Source: Pseudomonadota bacterium
Lineage (GTDB): Bacteria; Desulfobacterota; Desulfobacteria; Desulfobacterales; ETH-SRB1
Direction of reading: 5' to 3'
Assembly: GCA_018897415.1 (NCBI GenBank)
Contig: JAHIKR010000348.1
Span: 1 to 15,186, forward strand
DNA length: 15,186 nt
Shown here: one piece after another, positions 1 through 7,214 of the stretch
Layout: each line of letters starts with the position of its first letter
Position numbering within the stretch: the stretch's first letter is position 1
Made by a program: the position numbers and the translations under genes
Notes under the pieces: model-generated
The model's input: the letters and a program-made list of their open reading frames with translations, nothing else
Databases searched by the model: none
Told to the model about the DNA's origin: nothing

Positions 1-63
1 GGAGATATTTTGCATGGGATATATGCCGGGGTTGTTTAGCATCATACTAACTGAGTGGGTATG

Positions 64-102
64 CCTGCCCGCCATCGCTCTCGCTCAGGCGAGGCGGGCG
101 GG
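64..102. repeat. REP-like GC-rich hairpin downstream of tatC
   Basis: An imperfect palindrome stands out from AT-rich surroundings. GCCCGCC (67-73) pairs with GGCGGGC (93-99), and the inner TCGC (75-78) pairs with GCGA (89-92), with A74 bulged; CCT/GGG can extend the outer stem with one G-T pair. No T-tract follows on either strand, so it is not a classic intrinsic terminator, though it could protect the 3' end of the tat operon transcript. It resembles the REP-type palindromes scattered in many genomes. The rest of 1-222 holds an 8-G run (201-208) and no gene that I can support. Confidence 0.55.
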
Positions 103-222
103 GTGCCGTTCACGCAAGCCTGAGTAACTATATTTTGCTATTTTTAAAAAACATTTATTCTCATCCTCCATGCCTATTTAAAACATTTGATAAATAAAAA
201 GGGGGGGGCGAAACTTGAGTTA

Positions 223-969
223 TTAAACATCATTATCGATTTTTTGTGATTTTTTTTTCCCAAAAACCCTTGCGCCTAGTATGCTTATTTCATAAAGAGC
301 CATCAGAGGAAAAGCCATCATGATCTGGGTTACAACATCAGGAGGAGTTAAAATAGCGGCAACAACAAAAAATAAGAGTATAGCGTATTTTCTGTTTTTC
401 TTTAAAAATTCAACTGTAACTATGCCGAGCCTGGCAAGAAAAGTAATGATAAGAGGAAGTTCAAAAACCAGTCCAAAAGCGAGCAACAACTTTGAAGAAA
501 AGCTTAAATACTCCCGCATGGATGGAAGCGGCTTTATTGTTTCAGTAGCAAATCCTAAAAAAAACTTAAAGCCAAATGGAAACACAACAAAATATCCAAA
601 TAGTGCTCCTCCAACAAAGAAAAAAGAGGAAAGCAAAACTATAGGGATGAGAAGTTTTCTTTCCTTGTCATAAAGCCCTGGTGCTACAAACATCCAGAAC
701 TGATATAATATTACAGGTGCAGATAGCATTAAACCTGATAGTAATGATACCTTTAGATATGTAAAGAAAGCCTCCGGCAGACCCGTAAAAATTAGTTTAT
801 CATCTGCCTGCATTGCAGAGATTAATGGTATGGTCAGGTAATGGAAAATTTTCTCCTTAAATCCATATGAAATAATAAAACCTATACCTATAGCTATAAA
901 ACATATAACCAGACGCTTCCTTAGCTCCTCAAGATGACCGGTAAAAGGCATTTTCTCATCTTCAATCAT
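223..969 (-). CDS. tatC: Sec-independent protein translocase TatC
   Basis: TatC is the polytopic inner-membrane receptor of the twin-arginine translocase; with TatB it binds RR signal peptides of folded, often cofactor-loaded proteins. At 248 aa it has the family length, and the sequence shows six hydrophobic segments. Family landmarks are visible: the N-terminal HLEELRKRL (residues 12-20) with its conserved Glu, a Pro in the first periplasmic region (P48), and FVAPGLYDKERK around 94-105 with the conserved Glu (E103) of the first cytoplasmic loop. The ATG start overlaps the tatB stop region by 8 bp, which implies translational coupling. It is the last gene of the mobA-to-tatC operon. The highly charged C-terminus (KKKSQK) is normal for the cytoplasmic tail. 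Confidence 0.96.
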   Translation of the reverse strand: MIEDEKMPFTGHLEELRKRLVICFIAIGIGFIISYGFKEKIFHYLTIPLISAMQADDKLIFTGLPEAFFTYLKVSLLSGLMLSAPVILYQFWMFVAPGLYDKERKLLIPIVLLSSFFFVGGALFGYFVVFPFGFKFFLGFATETIKPLPSMREYLSFSSKLLLAFGLVFELPLIITFLARLGIVTVEFLKKNRKYAILLFFVVAAILTPPDVVTQIMMAFPLMALYEISILGARVFGKKKSQKIDNDV

Positions 970-1264
970 TTTTTAAAGATCCCTCTGCTGCTGTCTCATT
1001 CTCAACTTCTTTTTTATCTTTAGAGGAAGTGGAAACGTCATCAACAGCTTCCTTTATGCTTTCATTCATATCTTCAAAAGTATCTTTAACATCTTTTAAA
1101 TCGCTATTTATTTCAATAGACTGTTTAAACTCATGTGTGGCTTTCTTGAATTCACCAATTGCCCGGCCAAGTGATTTTGCGAGATCAGGAAGTTTTTTAG
1201 GTCCAATAACAATAAGCGCCACTGCCAAAATTAGAAGAATTTCAGGCATTCCTATGCCGAACAT
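962..1264 (-). CDS. tatB: Tat translocase subunit TatB (TatA/B family)
   Basis: Single-span Tat component, 100 aa. A short N-terminal membrane helix (about 3-20) is followed by the GPKKLPDLAKSLG hinge and amphipathic helix, then an acidic, polar tail to residue 100. The MFGIGMPE start has Glu at position 8, as in TatB, where TatA usually has Gln; the tail is also longer than a typical TatA. I call TatB, but TatA and TatB are hard to separate on one sequence. I start at the ATG at 1264, which has AGGTGAG just upstream and matches the family N-terminus. A GTG at 1273, directly abutting the mltA stop, would add three residues and lacks its own ribosome-binding site. It overlaps tatC by 8 bp. Confidence 0.9.
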   Translation of the reverse strand: MFGIGMPEILLILAVALIVIGPKKLPDLAKSLGRAIGEFKKATHEFKQSIEINSDLKDVKDTFEDMNESIKEAVDDVSTSSKDKKEVENETAAEGSLKND

Positions 1265-1268
1265 AATA

Positions 1269-1275
1269 CTCACCT
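1269..1275 (-). promoter_or_regulatory. Shine-Dalgarno site that decides the tatB start
   Basis: AGGTGAG on the minus strand, 4 nt before the ATG at 1264 and overlapping the TAG stop of mltA. It supports the ATG over the GTG at 1273, which lies inside this site. Confidence 0.65.
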
Positions 1276-2503
1276 ATAACATTTTTAAAAGAGACGGTTT
1301 AAGAACAAGAAAGTATAATTCCCCCGTGTGCTGCATGTGACCTGCCGCTATCTCAGCGTATGGACCGTTTCCCCAGAATAGATCTGCACGGCCAGGTCCA
1401 CGTATAGCCCCTCCTGTATCATGATTCAGAACAAATCTGCCAAAATTTGTCCAATTATGAATTTCCCCATCACCATTTATCAAAGGTTTTTTCGTTTCTA
1501 TAAAAGCAAGAGCCGACAAAGGAAATATTCTCCTGTCCAGGGCTATAGACCTGCCAGGAGTTAATTTAACTTCAAGATAACCTAAAGGCCCATCTTCCTC
1601 TATCTTGAAAAAAACATAGCTTGGGTTAAAATTTAATATACTCCTGACCTCTTCTGGATGTTCACTCAGATAAGCACGAATTTTCTGCATAGACATTTCT
1701 GATCTTTCTATTATTCCTTCTTCAATAAGTAATCGGCCTATGCTTCTGTATGGATGTCCGTTTGTTATATCATAATGGACATTAATTGTCTTCCCGTTAT
1801 CAAAATAAATTCTTCCGGAGCCCTGAATTTGAAGAAAAAAAAGATCAATCGGGTCTTTAATCCAGGCAATTTTTTCCGCCTTGCCTTCCAGACCTCCCTT
1901 GTATTCAATTTCATCCCGTTCAAAGTAGGGAACAACCGTCCGGCCGGTGTATCTTCCAATTATTCTTTTATTTTTTAAGTTAGGAATAAATAACGAAAGA
2001 TCAACGGTAGTTAAATCGCATGGACGAGCATAAATCGGGATTCTATATTCAGTATTCTGCTCAAGACTGCCTTTCAGGATGGGTTCATAATAACCTGTAA
2101 AAAGGACATGACCATCCCTGCCGCCGATCGATTTGTAAACAAAATAATTCGATTTAATAAACCTATTAAGTTCATCTTTTGATGGCCTGGTCTGTATAAA
2201 ATTTAGAAAATACTCCATGGACTTGATCATATGAATAGCATTAAAGCTGTCTTCCCCGAATCTGAACTGCCTGGAAGAAGGAAGCTTTTTGAGATATGAA
2301 ATGCTCTGCGAAATTCCATATTCTAAACTATCGCAGACCATATCATCTGAAAATTCAGGATACCTATAAGAAGGAACTCTTTGCATCGCAAATTCATCTT
2401 TTAAAGACGGATGTATTTTAAGAACAGAACATCCGGCTAAAAAAAAGAAACAAAACAGAACAGTAATTGCAGATAAATATAATAAGAATAACGAGTGTTT
2501 CAT
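1274..2503 (-). CDS. mltA: Membrane-bound lytic murein transglycosylase A (MltA)
   Basis: Peptidoglycan lytic transglycosylase that cleaves the MurNAc-GlcNAc bond to give 1,6-anhydro-MurNAc ends, probably anchored in the outer membrane. Of 409 aa, residues 1-25 form a lipoprotein signal peptide ending in the lipobox LAGC (acylated Cys25). The MltA domain spans about 85-310, with GYYEP at 137-141. The C-terminal 3D domain (about 320-400) shows its three aspartates at D323 (ALDRR), D362 (NHDTGGAIRG) and D374 (GRADLFWG). The start codon overlaps the rmuC stop as ATGA (4 bp), and the stop lies 9 bp before the tatB ATG, so it is mid-operon. The link to Tat and cofactor genes may be a matter of envelope biogenesis, or simply co-transcription. 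Confidence 0.95.
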   Translation of the reverse strand: MKHSLFLLYLSAITVLFCFFFLAGCSVLKIHPSLKDEFAMQRVPSYRYPEFSDDMVCDSLEYGISQSISYLKKLPSSRQFRFGEDSFNAIHMIKSMEYFLNFIQTRPSKDELNRFIKSNYFVYKSIGGRDGHVLFTGYYEPILKGSLEQNTEYRIPIYARPCDLTTVDLSLFIPNLKNKRIIGRYTGRTVVPYFERDEIEYKGGLEGKAEKIAWIKDPIDLFFLQIQGSGRIYFDNGKTINVHYDITNGHPYRSIGRLLIEEGIIERSEMSMQKIRAYLSEHPEEVRSILNFNPSYVFFKIEEDGPLGYLEVKLTPGRSIALDRRIFPLSALAFIETKKPLINGDGEIHNWTNFGRFVLNHDTGGAIRGPGRADLFWGNGPYAEIAAGHMQHTGELYFLVLKPSLLKML

Positions 2504-3891
2504 TCGCTACCATCTATGTCGATTTTACGGGCTTTCTCTTCAGCAGGCTCAATACGAACAATATCTTTATCGCCCGGCAGAGAAATGCCAAGCTCCTTGA
2601 ACTTGCGTGCAGATGTAAGGACTCTGCGCTCAAAAGAACCTATAACATCGTTATATGTGCCAGTGCATCGTTCAATATCACGGCCAAGCTTGTTGATATG
2701 TTCCGCCATTAAATTGAGTCGAGTATAAAGCTCACGTCCGAGTTCGCTTATAGCCTTTGCATTTTCAGAAACATTTTCCTGGCGCCATCCAAAGAAAACG
2801 ACCTTTAGAAGAGAAATCAAAGTAGTTGGAGTTGCCAGGATAACTCTTTTATTTACACCTTCTTCTATAAGCTGAGGGTTTTTGACAAGAGCTGCGCTAA
2901 AGAAGTTTTCACCCGGAATAAACAATACAACAAATTCAGGGGTTGGAGTAAACTGCTTCCAGTATGCCTTCTGTGCCAGTTTATGCATATGCGATTGAAT
3001 GTGTTTTGAATGTGTAGCTATCAATATCTCGCGTTCTTCTTCCGTCTCTGCTTCCAGCGCTTCAAGATATGCTGAAAGAGGAGCCTTGGCATCTACAACA
3101 ATCTGACGATTGCCTGGGAGATAGACAACCATATCAGGCCGCATAATGCCATTTTCATCGTAAGCCGACTGCTGCTCAAAGAAATCACAGCGGTTCTGCA
3201 TGCCGGCAAGCTCAGCAACACGCTTAAGGGTAATTTCTCCCCAACGCCCCCTAACATGCGGCACGCGAAGAGCCTTTACAAGATTGCCTGTTTCTTTTTG
3301 GAGGGTCTGCTGGGTTTCCATAAGGGAATATACCTGCTGAGAAAGCCCACCATATGCTTTTTCCCTCGATCTCTCCATAGCCTGAATATGCTGGTCATAT
3401 CTATCAAGAGCATCTCTGACAGGAATGACAATATCTTTAACTTCTTTGCTGCGCATATTAAAATCACTTTTGGCCACTTCCATATATTTTGAAAGCGTAG
3501 TTTTTGCAAGGTCAAGAAAAGTCTGGTTATTTTCCCTTAAAGCACTGGCTGAAATTGCTTTGTAAGTATCTACCATATTGTTCCGGATATCCTCAAGCAT
3601 TTCTATTTTTTCTTTTACAGCTATTCTCTCTTTATCGATAATTGTTTCCAGCTTTGCCTGATGCTCTTTCAGCTCTGTAATTGTTGAATTAAGAGAATTA
3701 ATTTCCTGGGCGCGTTCTTCAAGTGCCTTTTTAAGGGCTTCCATCTGTTCCAGTCTGCTTAATGCTGAAGAAAGCTCTTTAGAAATCTCCAGAAATTCCT
3801 TTGAAAATTTTGACCTCGCAAAAAACCAGGCTATCAAAAAACCAAATGCTGTGCCTATAATAAAGAAAGCTATGTACCCCAATGAATTCAT
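2500..3891 (-). CDS. rmuC: DNA recombination protein RmuC
   Basis: RmuC-family protein, 463 aa, near the usual length. In E. coli, loss of rmuC affects recombination at inverted repeats; the fold is related to PD-(D/E)XK nucleases. Residues 4-24 form an N-terminal membrane anchor, followed by a coiled coil (about 30-105). The RmuC core (about 140-435) contains RGRWGE (214-219), PDMVVYLPG (252-260) and VVDAKAPL (265-272), with D267 and K269 fitting a nuclease D-x-K, then FIPGENFF and ILATPTTLISLL. It overlaps moaC upstream and mltA downstream by ATGA, so it is translationally coupled to both. The C-terminal 25 residues are charged and probably disordered. Confidence 0.95.
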   Translation of the reverse strand: MNSLGYIAFFIIGTAFGFLIAWFFARSKFSKEFLEISKELSSALSRLEQMEALKKALEERAQEINSLNSTITELKEHQAKLETIIDKERIAVKEKIEMLEDIRNNMVDTYKAISASALRENNQTFLDLAKTTLSKYMEVAKSDFNMRSKEVKDIVIPVRDALDRYDQHIQAMERSREKAYGGLSQQVYSLMETQQTLQKETGNLVKALRVPHVRGRWGEITLKRVAELAGMQNRCDFFEQQSAYDENGIMRPDMVVYLPGNRQIVVDAKAPLSAYLEALEAETEEEREILIATHSKHIQSHMHKLAQKAYWKQFTPTPEFVVLFIPGENFFSAALVKNPQLIEEGVNKRVILATPTTLISLLKVVFFGWRQENVSENAKAISELGRELYTRLNLMAEHINKLGRDIERCTGTYNDVIGSFERRVLTSARKFKELGISLPGDKDIVRIEPAEEKARKIDIDGSE

Positions 3892-4730
3892 ATATTTTTC
3901 TCTTCTCTTACAAATGTTCCGCTTTTACCCCCTGATTTTTCAAGAAGACATATATCTGATATAATTATTTTTTTATCTTGCGACTTACACATATCATATA
4001 TTGTAAGGGCTGCAACGGATACCGCTGTGAGAGCCTCCATCTCAACACCTGTCTGACCGAAAAGCCGTACCAAAGTTTTGACCTTGATTGAACTTTTATC
4101 TTTATCCGGTTCAAAACTGATATCTATATGTGAGATATTAATTGGATGGCACATTGGAATTAATTCTGAGGTTTTTTTTGCCGCCATTATTCCGGCAATT
4201 CTAGCAGTATCAAGTACATTACCCTTTTTTATTGTATTATTATAGATCATTTCAAATGTTGAAGGCTTCATTGAAACAACCCCTTGAGCTACCGCTGACC
4301 TTAATGTGGGTTCTTTATCTGTTATATCGACCATTTGCGAGCGCCCCTCATTGTCAATATGAGAAAATGCAGACATAAAATACTCCGTCTTTTTAGTAAC
4401 AGTTGATTTAATATCATCAATAGCTTCACTGAGCACTTTTATAACATTCTCGCGGATGTCGCCGGCAACAACAAGAAGCATAACATCATCTCCTACTGAC
4501 AGTTCTTTGTCTTCTGCTATCTTAACCAGTATTTCAATAATGCCCGGCCTTTTTTTATGCTTCTCCATCACCTTATGCAGTTGTTCGTAATCCACCGTGA
4601 TATTCAGCCCTGATATTTTCCTGCCATCTCGTGATGTGCCCCGCACGACTCCATTATGGCAAAGAATCATTCCAACTCTGTCGTAATGCGGATGTCTCTT
4701 AATAGTTTCTATAAGTGAGACTAAATTCAT
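3888..4730 (-). CDS. moaC: MoaE-like/MoaC fusion, molybdenum cofactor biosynthesis
   Basis: Residues about 120-280 are a full MoaC, cyclic pyranopterin monophosphate synthase, which works with MoaA to turn GTP into cPMP. Visible are FSHID, MVDI, MCHP with H195, GVEMEALTA (E230, E232), YDMCK (D246, K249) and LLEKSGGKSG. Residues about 1-118 are a second domain. HNGVVRGTSRDG, a PGD-like SVGDD turn, AGDIRENV (R93) and DDIKST (K108) resemble MoaE, the catalytic subunit of molybdopterin synthase, in a shortened form; this is my own alignment from memory. MoaC alone is about 160 aa, so 280 aa supports a fusion. The two activities are successive steps of the pathway. No MoaD, the sulfur-carrier partner of MoaE, lies in the window. 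The stop overlaps rmuC by 4 bp; the start is 17 bp from mobA. Confidence 0.92.
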   Translation of the reverse strand: MNLVSLIETIKRHPHYDRVGMILCHNGVVRGTSRDGRKISGLNITVDYEQLHKVMEKHKKRPGIIEILVKIAEDKELSVGDDVMLLVVAGDIRENVIKVLSEAIDDIKSTVTKKTEYFMSAFSHIDNEGRSQMVDITDKEPTLRSAVAQGVVSMKPSTFEMIYNNTIKKGNVLDTARIAGIMAAKKTSELIPMCHPINISHIDISFEPDKDKSSIKVKTLVRLFGQTGVEMEALTAVSVAALTIYDMCKSQDKKIIISDICLLEKSGGKSGTFVREEKNI

Positions 4731-4747
4731 TGTAACATTTTACTTTA

Positions 4748-5356
4748 TTAAACAAAAACCGACCGTGCGTGAGCTTCTGCCCTGGCCAGATCATCAGGAG
4801 TATTAATATTAAAAAAAGAAATCAGATCAGGATCCTTTTCACGCAAAACATTTTCAGGAAGCTTTTTGACTCTTACCTTTTTAAAGAACTGTTCAATCTT
4901 TAGCTCTTTTTGAATCAAATTATTTTCAACCGGCTTAAAACATCTTTTTGAATATACCGCACAAAGCGGTTCTATCCCATTTAAAGTTTCCGGTATAATA
5001 ACGTCAACTCCCGTTTCTATACTATTAATAATAGTTTCAACCAACTCTTTTTTCAGGAATGGCACATCGCATGCCGTAATAAATGTATAAAAATTATTTG
5101 TAAAAAAAAGTCCTGTATGTATTCCTGTTAAAGAACTTCTAAATGGGAATATATCAGACACAATATGTAAATCCCATTCAAGATATTTAAGCGGGTCATT
5201 GGCAACCAGGATAATCTCATCAAAAAGGGAAACAAATATTTCATATATTCTGTCCAGAATACGCTTTCCGCCAACACTTATAAATGCTTTGTTCATGCCC
5301 GAAAAGCGCTCGTTCTGCCCGCCCGCCAATATCACTCCTGTACAGGGGAATTTCAT
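4748..5356 (-). CDS. mobA: Molybdenum cofactor guanylyltransferase MobA
   Basis: Cytoplasmic nucleotidyltransferase that adds GMP from GTP to Mo-molybdopterin, giving the bis-MGD cofactor of DMSO-reductase-family enzymes such as formate dehydrogenases. The 202 aa match the family. The N-terminal signature LAGGQNERFSGMNKA (10-24) carries the phosphate-binding loop and Lys23; the usual second Gly after Arg-Phe is Ser. ACDVPF (95-100) holds the metal-binding Asp97, and NINTPDDL (183-190) is the typical C-terminal motif. It is the first gene of the six-gene operon ending in tatC. MobA could be confused with other NTP-transferase homologs, but the neighbouring moaC makes the call firm. Confidence 0.92.
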   Translation of the reverse strand: MKFPCTGVILAGGQNERFSGMNKAFISVGGKRILDRIYEIFVSLFDEIILVANDPLKYLEWDLHIVSDIFPFRSSLTGIHTGLFFTNNFYTFITACDVPFLKKELVETIINSIETGVDVIIPETLNGIEPLCAVYSKRCFKPVENNLIQKELKIEQFFKKVRVKKLPENVLREKDPDLISFFNINTPDDLARAEAHARSVFV

Positions 5357-5377
5357 TACATTAAGACCTTTTTGAAC

Positions 5378-5419
5378 GGTTCATGGTTCATGGTTCACGG
5401 TTCACGGTTCACGGTTAAT
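5378..5419. repeat. Six tandem copies of a 7-bp unit (GGTTCAC/T)
   Basis: Two GGTTCAT units, three GGTTCAC units and a decayed GGTTAAT run head to tail without interruption. The array lies between the mobA start and its proposed promoter, so it would fall in the 5' leader of the operon. Two other intergenic repeats in this window also vary by 7-bp steps. Confidence 0.85.
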
Positions 5420-5420
5420 C

Positions 5421-5449
5421 AAAATAGATAAAATAAAGGCCAAAATCAA
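5421..5449 (-). promoter_or_regulatory. Possible promoter of the mobA-tatC operon
   Basis: On the minus strand TTGATT (5444-5449) and TATTTT (5421-5426) are separated by 17 bp, a fair sigma-70-type match. Transcription would begin near 5414 and cross the 7-bp repeats before mobA. The region is AT-rich, so chance matches are likely. Confidence 0.35.
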
Positions 5450-5500
5450 GGCAATTCCGGCTTGTCTGAATTTTATTAATTATGCAGATAGATATAAATC

Positions 5501-5528
5501 TTGATATTACCTTACTTAATGATATAAA
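5501..5528 (+). promoter_or_regulatory. Likely promoter of pyrR-moaB
   Basis: TTGATA (5501-5506), a 16-bp spacer and TATAAA (5523-5528) give a good sigma-70-type promoter, about 45 nt before the pyrR start allowing for the transcription start. A perfect 5-bp inverted repeat, GAGTATTACTC (5530-5540), covers the expected start site and could be an operator. I see no obvious attenuator in the short leader. Confidence 0.5.
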
Positions 5529-5578
5529 AGAGTATTACTCTAAGCATAATAATCTATATAAATATACCGGAGAGAACA

Positions 5579-6133
5579 ATGAGCGAAAGCGAACACGATA
5601 CAATTTTGGATGCATCTGATATAGACCGTATACTTTCAAGAATCACTCATAAGATCCTTGAAGTACACAAGGGCGCTGATAACCTCAGTCTGATAGGCAT
5701 TCATACCCGAGGAGTTTATCTTGCAAAACGTATCCAGTCCAAGATTAATGAAATTGAAGGCATTGAATTACCGACAGGCAATATTGATATAAATCTGTAT
5801 CGCGATGACTGGACAAGAATCAGCCACCACCCCATCGTTCAGGCAACAGATATATCATTCCCTGTCGATGGGAAACAAATTATTCTAATAGATGATGTTC
5901 TTTTTACAGGCCGGACAATAAGAGCTGCCATGGATGCTATTATTGATTTTGGCAGGCCCGATCGTATTGAACTTGCAGTCCTTGTTGACAGAGGCCACAG
6001 AGAACTTCCAATTCAGGCCAACTATGTTGGAAAATTTGTTGAAACAAGACGCTCAGAAACTGTAAATGTTTTGCTTACCGAACATGATGGCCAGGACTGC
6101 GTTGTCATAGAAAACCGCGCCGCTGGACATTGA
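5579..6133 (+). CDS. pyrR: PyrR, pyrimidine regulator / uracil phosphoribosyltransferase
   Basis: PyrR belongs to the type I phosphoribosyltransferases. It can convert uracil and PRPP to UMP, and in many bacteria binds pyr mRNA to control attenuation. The 184 aa match the family. The PRPP loop is IILIDDVLFTGRTIRAA (101-117); GIHTRG (40-45), LYRDD (73-77) and VDRGHRELPI (136-145) are further PyrR signatures. GGAGAG precedes the ATG by a good spacing. There are no pyr genes next to it, so an RNA-binding role cannot be judged from context; it may act mainly as a salvage enzyme here. It is followed after 16 bp by a moaB-type gene on the same transcript. Confidence 0.94.
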   Translation: MSESEHDTILDASDIDRILSRITHKILEVHKGADNLSLIGIHTRGVYLAKRIQSKINEIEGIELPTGNIDINLYRDDWTRISHHPIVQATDISFPVDGKQIILIDDVLFTGRTIRAAMDAIIDFGRPDRIELAVLVDRGHRELPIQANYVGKFVETRRSETVNVLLTEHDGQDCVVIENRAAGH

Positions 6134-6149
6134 TATTTTCTTTTAAATC

Positions 6150-6653
6150 ATGGGTACAATTGAACATAAAAAAAACGCTCCCAAGAAAATCAAACTTGGA
6201 ATTATATCTGTTTCAAGCACTCGATCCTTAAAAGATGATAAAAGCGGATTATGGATAAACAATAGAGCCTTAAAAGAAGGGCACAAAGTTATATTTCACC
6301 ATATTATACAAGATGAGATACAAGCCATAACCGAAAATATCCTTGATGCTATACACAGTCATGAACCTCAGGTTATATTAATGACAGGTGGAACCGGTAT
6401 AAGCAGCAAAGATGTAACTATTGAAGCGGTGATTCCATTATTTGAAAAGGAGCTAACAGCATTCGGGCCGCTCTTTGCCCAGCTCAGCTTTGAAAAAATT
6501 GATTCCGCTGCTATTTTGTCTCGGGCGACCGCCGGCATAATAAATAAAACAATACTTTTCTGTCTGCCGGGCAGCCTTAAAGCTTGCAAGCTCGCTTGTA
6601 AGCATATTATCTTTCCTGAATTGGGGCATCTTGTTAAGCATGCCCAAGAATGA
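6150..6653 (+). CDS. moaB: MoaB/Mog-type molybdopterin adenylyltransferase
   Basis: Family that adenylylates molybdopterin before molybdate insertion. Of 167 aa, the core starts at KLGIISVSSTRS (15-26). The substrate loop TGGTGISSKDVT (79-90) contains the conserved GGTG and Asp88; AFGPLFAQLSF (104-114), ATAGI and FCLPGS (137-142) follow as in MoaB. It complements the mobA and moaE/moaC genes transcribed in the opposite direction. The ATG has no clear Shine-Dalgarno sequence; the frame closes with TAA just upstream, so no longer start exists, and coupling to pyrR is likely. The TGA stop spans the boundary of a palindromic element that begins at 6652. Whether it is MoaB- or MogA-like in vivo cannot be told. 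Confidence 0.9.
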   Translation: MGTIEHKKNAPKKIKLGIISVSSTRSLKDDKSGLWINNRALKEGHKVIFHHIIQDEIQAITENILDAIHSHEPQVILMTGGTGISSKDVTIEAVIPLFEKELTAFGPLFAQLSFEKIDSAAILSRATAGIINKTILFCLPGSLKACKLACKHIIFPELGHLVKHAQE

Positions 6654-6776
6654 CGGCTTCGTAAAAAGTCCAACTTCGGCGTTGCGCTTCATTCCGTTGT
6701 CACTGCGGCGTACGCTAAGTACGCCTCATGGCACGAAACTCGCGCGCCTTGAATTTGGACTTTTTACTTTGCCATC
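6652..6776 (+). repeat. Palindromic MITE-like element, copy A
   Basis: A 125-bp element whose ends are inverted repeats. Left GACGGCTTCGTAAAAAGTCC and right GGACTTTTTACTTTGCCATC match at most positions, with a 13-bp perfect inner stretch. The centre is GGCGTAC-GCTAA-GTACGCC, so the whole unit can fold into one long hairpin. A reverse-oriented relative lies at 14793-14918. A third, decayed end (GACTTTTTACCGGATCGTC, 6785-6803) follows, so a longer or nested unit of 6652-6803 is possible. It sits between convergent operons and could block read-through both ways. No transposase is present. The remaining 6804-6824 holds nothing recognisable. Confidence 0.85.
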
Positions 6777-6824
6777 TAAATTTTGACTTTTTACCGGATC
6801 GTCAAGAATATGCACCAATCTTTT

Positions 6825-7214
6825 CTATTCAGTATCTACAATGTATTTCTGTACGATGTTAAAGAGGTCGGTTATTTTGAAAGGTTTAGCTAAAAAGGCA
6901 TCTGCCCCTAAATCACTTGCAGATTTTTCACTGGCAGGATCTTCTGACATTATAACACATATTTTACTAGGCCATTTCTTCTTTATGCTCTCAAGCAGCG
7001 CCAGCCCATTCATCTCCGGCATATCAACATCGGAGACAATAATGTCCGGACTGTCTTTATCGGTATCTAAATAAGCCAAGGCTGAGAAACCGTTCTCGAA
7101 CGATAACACATCTCTATTTACGCAGTACATCAACGCATTGACCACAAGATCCCTGGTCAACTTATCATCATCAACCACGGCAATTTTTACATTCGATCTA
7201 ATGGCTATCCTCAC
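6825..7214 (-). CDS. Single-domain response regulator (CheY-like receiver)
   Basis: A 129-aa receiver domain with no output domain. The acidic cluster DDD is at 15-17, the phospho-acceptor is D62 in SDVDMPEMNG, the switch Ser is S90 (IMSED) and the conserved Lys is K110 in AKPF. All catalytic residues of a working receiver are present. The GTG start overlaps the stop of the preceding gene as GTGA, so the two are translationally coupled and probably act together. No histidine kinase is encoded here, so the input and the effector are unknown. It might be a phospho-relay intermediate or act by binding the upstream protein; that is inference. Confidence 0.9.
   Translation of the reverse strand: MRIAIRSNVKIAVVDDDKLTRDLVVNALMYCVNRDVLSFENGFSALAYLDTDKDSPDIIVSDVDMPEMNGLALLESIKKKWPSKICVIMSEDPASEKSASDLGADAFLAKPFKITDLFNIVQKYIVDTE

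Noticed and set aside
201..208. Run of eight G as a phase-variation tract
   Set aside because: It lies after the tatC stop, not in a coding frame or promoter spacer.
320..673. 117-codon plus-strand open frame
   Set aside because: Antisense to tatC; low-complexity Lys/Ser-rich product.
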